Of a stretch of DNA of 64,000 bases, positions 59,738 through 64,000 are shown in pieces. The stretch's first letter is position 1, and the number at the start of each line of letters is the position of its first letter. Both the position numbers and the translations under genes were made by a program. The stretch comes from Streptomyces violaceusniger Tu 4113. Its GTDB lineage: Bacteria > Actinomycetota > Actinomycetes > Streptomycetales > Streptomycetaceae. The notes under the pieces are model-generated. The model was not told where the DNA came from. It searched no databases and worked only from the letters and a program-made list of their open reading frames with translations. The DNA lies in contig NC_015957.1 in assembly GCF_000147815.2 (NCBI RefSeq), forward strand, positions 6,262,001 to 6,326,000, written 5' to 3'.

Positions 59738-59778
59738 GCTTGCCAATGTTTCGGCAAGCATTGACAAGGTTGCGCAAC
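59738..59778. promoter_or_regulatory. lacI promoter/operator region
   Basis: GTTGCGCAAC (59769-59778) is a perfect LacI-family operator core. It directly follows TTGACA (59761-59766), a good -35 box, so binding would block the promoter. A further dyad GCTTGCC/GGCAAGC with an 8-base spacer lies at 59738-59759. Confidence 0.65.
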
Positions 59779-59840
59779 GGTGAAGACCATGCAACATGCC
59801 GTTCATCCACCCCACGTCGTCGCACCGGTAGCGGGCTGCC

Positions 59841-60899
59841 ATGGCCCCCACTCTGACCGATGTCGCCAAGGGCGCCAATGTCGCACTGTCCACGGCGTCC
59901 CGGGCGTTCAGCGACCCCGGCCGACTCGGCCCCCAGACCCTGCGCAAGGTGCTGACCGTCGCGCAGCAGCTGGGATACGAACCGCCCGTGGCGCATGCCA
60001 CCGAGACCGCCACTGCGGCCGGAGCCGAGACCGCCACCGTCGCGCTCGTCGTCCCGGATATCGCCAACCCCGTCTTCGGGGCCTTCGTCAAGGCCGCACA
60101 GGGCGAGTGCCGACACCGCAAGCAGACCGTCGTCCTCGCCGACACCGACCTCGACCCGGACCGTGAGCGCGAGGTCATCGCGCAGATGAGGGACCGGGCG
60201 GACGGCCTGGTCGTGTGCTCTCCCCGGCTCGACGCGGACGATGTGCTCGACATCTGCGGACGCACCCCCGCCGTCTTGGTCAACCGCGAAACGGCCGGCA
60301 CCGACTGTGTGATCGCCGACGCCGCCCACGGGATGCGCCAGGCCGTGGAATACCTGACCGCCCTCGGGCACCGACGGATCGCCTACGTCCAGGGCATGCG
60401 ACGCTCCTGGTCCAACGCCCACCGCGTCGGCCTCATCCGCACCGAGGCCGAACGAGCCGGGCTGGACCTGGAGTTGCTCGGATGGCAGTCCGAGACGGTG
60501 GCGGGCGGCACCGCCGCCGCCGCGAGCGTCATGGCCTCGGGCGCCTCCGCCGTCATCACCCACAACGACCTGATGGCGTTCGGCGTGCTGACCGGCGCCC
60601 GGGCGCTGGGGCTGGGCGTGCCCGAGGACCTCAGCGTCGTGGGGGTCGATGACATCCCCTTCACCGAGGTGTCACAGCCGTCCCTGACGAGCATCTCCGT
60701 GCCGATGGCCCGCGCCGGGGCGCTCAGCCTGCAGATGCTGGGACAGGTCCTCGCGGGCGAACGGCGGATCCCCCGTACGCACCGGCTGCCCACCCAGCTC
60801 ATCGTGCGCGACTCCACCGGCCCCGCCACCCGCGCCCCCCGGCACGAGCCCGCCACGCCCGCCACGCCCGCCACGCCCGCCACCAAGGACGCCTCATGA
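59841..60899 (+). CDS. LacI family regulator of the uronate/mannonate operon
   Basis: A 352-residue repressor. The DNA-binding part is TLTDVAKGANVALSTASRAF, with VALVVPDIANPVFGAFVKAA opening the periplasmic-binding-protein-like sugar domain and SVVGVDDIPFTEVSQPSLTS later. The C terminus is a microsatellite-like ATP repeat (three copies, from 9-base repeats near 60850-60885). It overlaps the next gene as ATGA, so it is the first gene of the operon and autoregulates through the GTTGCGCAAC site. Confidence 0.88.
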   Translation: MAPTLTDVAKGANVALSTASRAFSDPGRLGPQTLRKVLTVAQQLGYEPPVAHATETATAAGAETATVALVVPDIANPVFGAFVKAAQGECRHRKQTVVLADTDLDPDREREVIAQMRDRADGLVVCSPRLDADDVLDICGRTPAVLVNRETAGTDCVIADAAHGMRQAVEYLTALGHRRIAYVQGMRRSWSNAHRVGLIRTEAERAGLDLELLGWQSETVAGGTAAAASVMASGASAVITHNDLMAFGVLTGARALGLGVPEDLSVVGVDDIPFTEVSQPSLTSISVPMARAGALSLQMLGQVLAGERRIPRTHRLPTQLIVRDSTGPATRAPRHEPATPATPATPATKDAS

Positions 60900-61897
60900 C
60901 CACCGCCTCCCTGACCGTGGTGGTCGCCGACCCCAATCTCACCCCGCTGCGAGCCGAGTTCGAGGCCGCCCTCCCCCACGGCACGGTCGTCCACTGGCCC
61001 GACCCCCGGCACACCGAGGCGGTCGAAGCCGCCATGAAAAGCGCGGACGTCCTGGTGTCGGGCCGGTGCACCGCCACCATGGCCACGGTCGCCACCCGGC
61101 TCCGGCTGGTCCACGCCGCCGGAGCCGGGACGGACAACATCGGCATCGCCGCACTGCCGCCGGGCACCCAAGTGGCCAACACCTACCACCACGAGAACGC
61201 CATCGCCGAATACGCGGTGTCCGCCACGATCGTTATGCGCCGCGGCTTCCTGCGCCAGCACACCGCACTGCGCCGCGAGGCGCACTGGGACACCCCCGCC
61301 CATGACCCACGGGCTCCCTGGGCCGAGGACCTGACCGCCGCCACCGTCGGGTTCATCGGCTTCGGACACATCGGAGCCCGCTGCTGGCAGCTCTTCCAGG
61401 CGTTCGGCGCGCGGGGCATCGCCGTCACCCGCGGCGGGAACGTGGACGCGGCCGCCCACGGACTCCTGTGGTCCGGGACCGTTGAGAACCTCGGCACCCT
61501 GCTGGAAAGCTCCGACGCCGTGGTGGTGTCCGTGCCGCTCACCGACGACACCACCGGGCTGATCGGTGCGGCCGAACTGTCCCGGATGCGCCCGGCCGCC
61601 GTCCTCGTCAACGCAGGCCGTGGCCCCGTCGTGGACGAGGACGCGCTCTACCAGGCGCTGAGCGACCGCGCCATCGGCGGCGCCGCGATCGACGTCTGGT
61701 ACCGGTACCCGGCCGACGGGCACACCGGCGCCCCCAGCAAGCACCCCTTCGACACGCTGGACAACGTCTTGATGACCCCCCACTCCTCGGGCCTCACCCG
61801 CCAGACCTTCGCCCACCGCACCGCCGACATCACCGCCAACATCCGCCGGCTCGCCGCGGGCGAACCGCTCCACAACGTGGTGGCGGTGGCCCCGTGA
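60896..61897 (+). CDS. D-isomer-specific 2-hydroxyacid dehydrogenase
   Basis: A 333-residue NAD-dependent dehydrogenase of the D-2-hydroxyacid family. The cofactor motif is [17 protein letters not shown] and the catalytic region shows [13 protein letters not shown], then MTPHSSGLT with the conserved His. It is coupled by ATGA to the LacI gene and by a GTGA overlap to the mannonate dehydratase gene. In the pathway it could reduce a keto acid or handle an upstream uronic acid; the substrate is not clear. Confidence 0.85.
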   Translation: MTTASLTVVVADPNLTPLRAEFEAALPHGTVVHWPDPRHTEAVEAAMKSADVLVSGRCTATMATVATRLRLVHAAGAGTDNIGIAALPPGTQVANTYHHENAIAEYAVSATIVMRRGFLRQHTALRREAHWDTPAHDPRAPWAEDLTAATVGFIGFGHIGARCWQLFQAFGARGIAVTRGGNVDAAAHGLLWSGTVENLGTLLESSDAVVVSVPLTDDTTGLIGAAELSRMRPAAVLVNAGRGPVVDEDALYQALSDRAIGGAAIDVWYRYPADGHTGAPSKHPFDTLDNVLMTPHSSGLTRQTFAHRTADITANIRRLAAGEPLHNVVAVAP

Positions 61898-63114
61898 GGA
61901 CCGACACCATCACCGCCGTCGATGTGCTGGTCACCAGCCCCGGCCGCAACTTCGTCCTCCTGAAGATCACCACCGCGGACGGGGTCACCGGCTGGGGCGA
62001 CGCCACCCTCAACGGGCGCGAACTCGCCGTCGCCTCCTATCTGCGCGACCACCTCGCCCCCCTCCTCATCGGCCGCGACCCGGCACGGATCGAGGACACC
62101 TGGCAGTACCTCTACCGCGGGGCCTACTGGCGCCGCGGACCGGTGACCATGACCGCCATCGGCGCGGTGGACACCGCGCTGTGGGACATCAAGGGCAGGA
62201 CCACCGGGCAGCCCGTCTACCAGCTGCTGGGCGGCGCGGTCCGCGACCGGATCCTCACCTACACCCACGCCACCGGCTGGGACCTCCCCCAGCTGCTGGA
62301 ATCCATCGAGGCACAGCGGGACCGGGGCTTTTGTGCCGTACGGGCCCAAAGCGGCGTCCCCGGCCTGGAGATGGTCTACGGGGTCAGCAGAAGCGGCACC
62401 GGATACGAACCGGCCGGCCGGGGCGCCGCCCCCGTCGAAGAGACCTGGGACACCGACGCCTACCTCCGCCACGTCCCCCGCATCCTCACGGCGGTCCGCG
62501 AACACGTGGGCCCCGAGCTGAAACTGCTCCACGACGCGCACCACCGGCTCACCCCCGGCCAAGCCGCCCGCCTCGGCCGAGCCTTGGAACCGGCGGACCT
62601 CTTCTGGCTGGAGGACGTCACCCCCGCCGAGAACCAGGAGGTGCTGCGGCACATCCGGCACCACACCACCGTCCCACTGGCGATCGGCGAGGTGTTCAAC
62701 ACCGTCTGGGAGTGCCAGACGCTGATCACCGAGCAACTGGTCGACTTCATCCGGACCTGTGTGAGCCACGCGGGCGGCATCAGCCATCTGCGGCGGATCG
62801 CCACCCTCGCCGACCTCTGGCAGGTGCGGCTGGGACCGCACGGCCCCTCGGACATCTCCCCCGTCGCCCTGGGCGCCTCACTCCACCTGGGCCTGGCCAC
62901 CCCCAACTTCGCCATCCAGGAGTACATGGGCTACGAACCCTTGGTCCACGAGGTGTTCCGGCACGCCTGGTCCTACGCCGACGGACACCTCCACCCCGGC
63001 GACGCACCCGGAATCGGCGTCGAGATCGACGAGGAACTCGCCGCCCGCCATCCCTACGAACCCGCCTATCTGCCGGTCGCGCGACGGCTCGACGGCTCGA
63101 TGACGGACTGGTGA
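61894..63114 (+). CDS. enolase-superfamily dehydratase, mannonate dehydratase (ManD/RspA) type
   Basis: A 406-residue enolase-superfamily enzyme. [18 protein letters not shown] and [13 protein letters not shown] open the capping domain; [19 protein letters not shown], then [19 protein letters not shown] and GEVFNTVWE contain the metal-ligand acids, and the C-terminal [17 protein letters not shown] has the His of the ManD group. D-mannonate would be converted to 2-keto-3-deoxygluconate. GTG start overlaps the upstream stop. Confidence 0.87.
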   Translation: MRTDTITAVDVLVTSPGRNFVLLKITTADGVTGWGDATLNGRELAVASYLRDHLAPLLIGRDPARIEDTWQYLYRGAYWRRGPVTMTAIGAVDTALWDIKGRTTGQPVYQLLGGAVRDRILTYTHATGWDLPQLLESIEAQRDRGFCAVRAQSGVPGLEMVYGVSRSGTGYEPAGRGAAPVEETWDTDAYLRHVPRILTAVREHVGPELKLLHDAHHRLTPGQAARLGRALEPADLFWLEDVTPAENQEVLRHIRHHTTVPLAIGEVFNTVWECQTLITEQLVDFIRTCVSHAGGISHLRRIATLADLWQVRLGPHGPSDISPVALGASLHLGLATPNFAIQEYMGYEPLVHEVFRHAWSYADGHLHPGDAPGIGVEIDEELAARHPYEPAYLPVARRLDGSMTDW

Positions 63115-63119
63115 CACCG

Positions 63120-64000
63120 ATGCCGCACAACCTCCCCCGCCTCCGCCGCGCCACCGCCCCCGCTGCCGCCCTCACCCTCCCGCACCCGCCCGCCGAGACC
63201 GGCATCGTGCACCTGGGCCTCGGCAACTTCCACCGCGCCCATCAGGCCGTCCACACCGCGGCGGCACTGCGCCACACCGAGGGCCCCTGGGGCATCCTCG
63301 GTGTCGCCAGCCGCTCCGCCACCGTGGTGCGGGCGATGCGGGACCAGGAGATGGCCTACGCGGTCCTGGAGATCTCCCCCGACGACACCCGCGTCACCAT
63401 CCCCGCCGTACACACCGGCGCCCTGCTGGCCACCGAGCAGCCCGACGACGTCCTCGACGCCCTCGCGGCACCCGCCACGGCCGTCATCACCCTGACCGTC
63501 ACCGAACACGGCTACACCTTCTCCCCACGCACCGGCGGCCTCGACCTCGATGCCCCCGCCGTCCAGGCCGACCTGCGGGGCGACGCGCCACCACGGACCA
63601 CCATCGGACAGATCGTCCGCGGCCTCCAGCGCCGCACGCTGGCCCACTCCCGACCCGTCACCGTGCTCAGCTGCGACAACCTCGTGGGCAACGGAGCGCA
63701 GACCAGGCGGCTGGTCCATGAGTTCACCCAGGCCCTCCCGGCGGCCGAACGCGACGACCTCGCGCCCTGGCTGGAGTCCGCGGTGACCTTCCCCAACTCC
63801 ATGGTCGACCGGATCGTCCCCGCCACCACCGACACCTACCGCGAGGCCGTCGCCACCCACCTCGGCGTACAGGACACCGTCCCGGTGCCGGCCGAACCCT
63901 TCAGCATGTGGGTGATGGAGGACCGCTTCGCCACCGGGCGCCCGCGCTGGGAGACGGGCGGGGCGCTCTTCACCGACGACGTCGAACCCTACGAGCTGCT
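63120..64000 (+). CDS. mannitol dehydrogenase/fructuronate reductase family, partial
   Basis: The window cuts this gene; about 293 codons are seen. The N terminus has IVHLGLGNFHRAHQAV, the cofactor motif of the long-chain polyol dehydrogenase family (UxuB, MtlD). VTVLSCDNLVGNGAQTRRLV and FPNSMVDRIVPATTD follow, as in fructuronate reductases. With mannonate dehydratase upstream, D-fructuronate to D-mannonate is the most fitting reaction. It starts six bases after the previous stop. Confidence 0.85.
   Translation, partial: MPHNLPRLRRATAPAAALTLPHPPAETGIVHLGLGNFHRAHQAVHTAAALRHTEGPWGILGVASRSATVVRAMRDQEMAYAVLEISPDDTRVTIPAVHTGALLATEQPDDVLDALAAPATAVITLTVTEHGYTFSPRTGGLDLDAPAVQADLRGDAPPRTTIGQIVRGLQRRTLAHSRPVTVLSCDNLVGNGAQTRRLVHEFTQALPAAERDDLAPWLESAVTFPNSMVDRIVPATTDTYREAVATHLGVQDTVPVPAEPFSMWVMEDRFATGRPRWETGGALFTDDVEPYEL

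Noticed and set aside
59536..59841. Extra gene between the CDF and LacI genes
   Set aside because: Short frames there overlap the operators and lack ribosome sites; the gap is fully explained by regulatory DNA.

Overview
The window is high-GC actinobacterial DNA and reads as a Streptomyces or close relative. Signs are strong G/C at codon third positions, GTG starts, Spo0M, a LytR-CpsA-Psr protein, MmyB-type XRE regulators and many small divergent regulator/enzyme pairs. No rRNA, tRNA or CRISPR array was seen. All calls come from reading the sequence; no database search was run.

Layout. 1-15.4 kb is ordinary chromosome: a CPBP membrane protease, two SDR enzymes, a D-Ala-D-Ala carboxypeptidase, an esterase, an inositol-phosphatase-like protein followed by a frameshifted F420-type reductase, an LCP cell-wall protein, an XRE/SDR divergent pair, and a minus-strand module of UDP-glucose dehydrogenase, GT1 glycosyltransferase and DHA2 exporter facing a TetR regulator.

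15.4-46 kb is the centrepiece: an extracellular contractile injection system (eCIS, phage-tail-like particle) operon of about 20 genes, all on the minus strand. In transcription order it holds sheath, tube, zinc-ribbon baseplate protein, Pro-rich protein, DUF4255/Afp16-like cap, AAA+ ATPase, small protein, a 2182-residue DUF4157 protein, a low-GC orphan, Afp7-like tube protein, LysM protein, gpD-like hub, gpV spike, PAAR-like tip, gp25, a possible 80-residue repeat protein, two baseplate J-like proteins, a gpI/beta-helix protein, DUF6519 protein and an endolysin-like amidase. Seven junctions are four-base ATGA overlaps, so the operon looks strongly translationally coupled. The DUF4157 protein joins the eCIS-associated zincin-like domain to a coiled coil, a long hydrophobic helical region, a Pro/Lys linker and a C-terminal domain with endonuclease-like motifs. 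That C-terminal end and the next gene are clearly poorer in GC, as expected for an exchangeable toxin/immunity tip. No separate tape-measure gene is visible.

Upstream of the sheath lie a long leader, a palindrome, five tandem 19-base repeats and an IS200/IS605-type insertion (tnpB and tnpA divergent). 48.7-54.4 kb holds a Spo0M with a His-rich tail, DinB, methyltransferase/MerR pair, MBL-fold hydrolase and a truncated glycosyltransferase. 54.3-59.7 kb holds an APC permease and a metal-homeostasis island (ArsR, P1B-4 ATPase, second ArsR, CDF efflux protein) with two clear palindromic operators. 59.8-64 kb starts a LacI-controlled uronate/mannonate operon that runs off the window.
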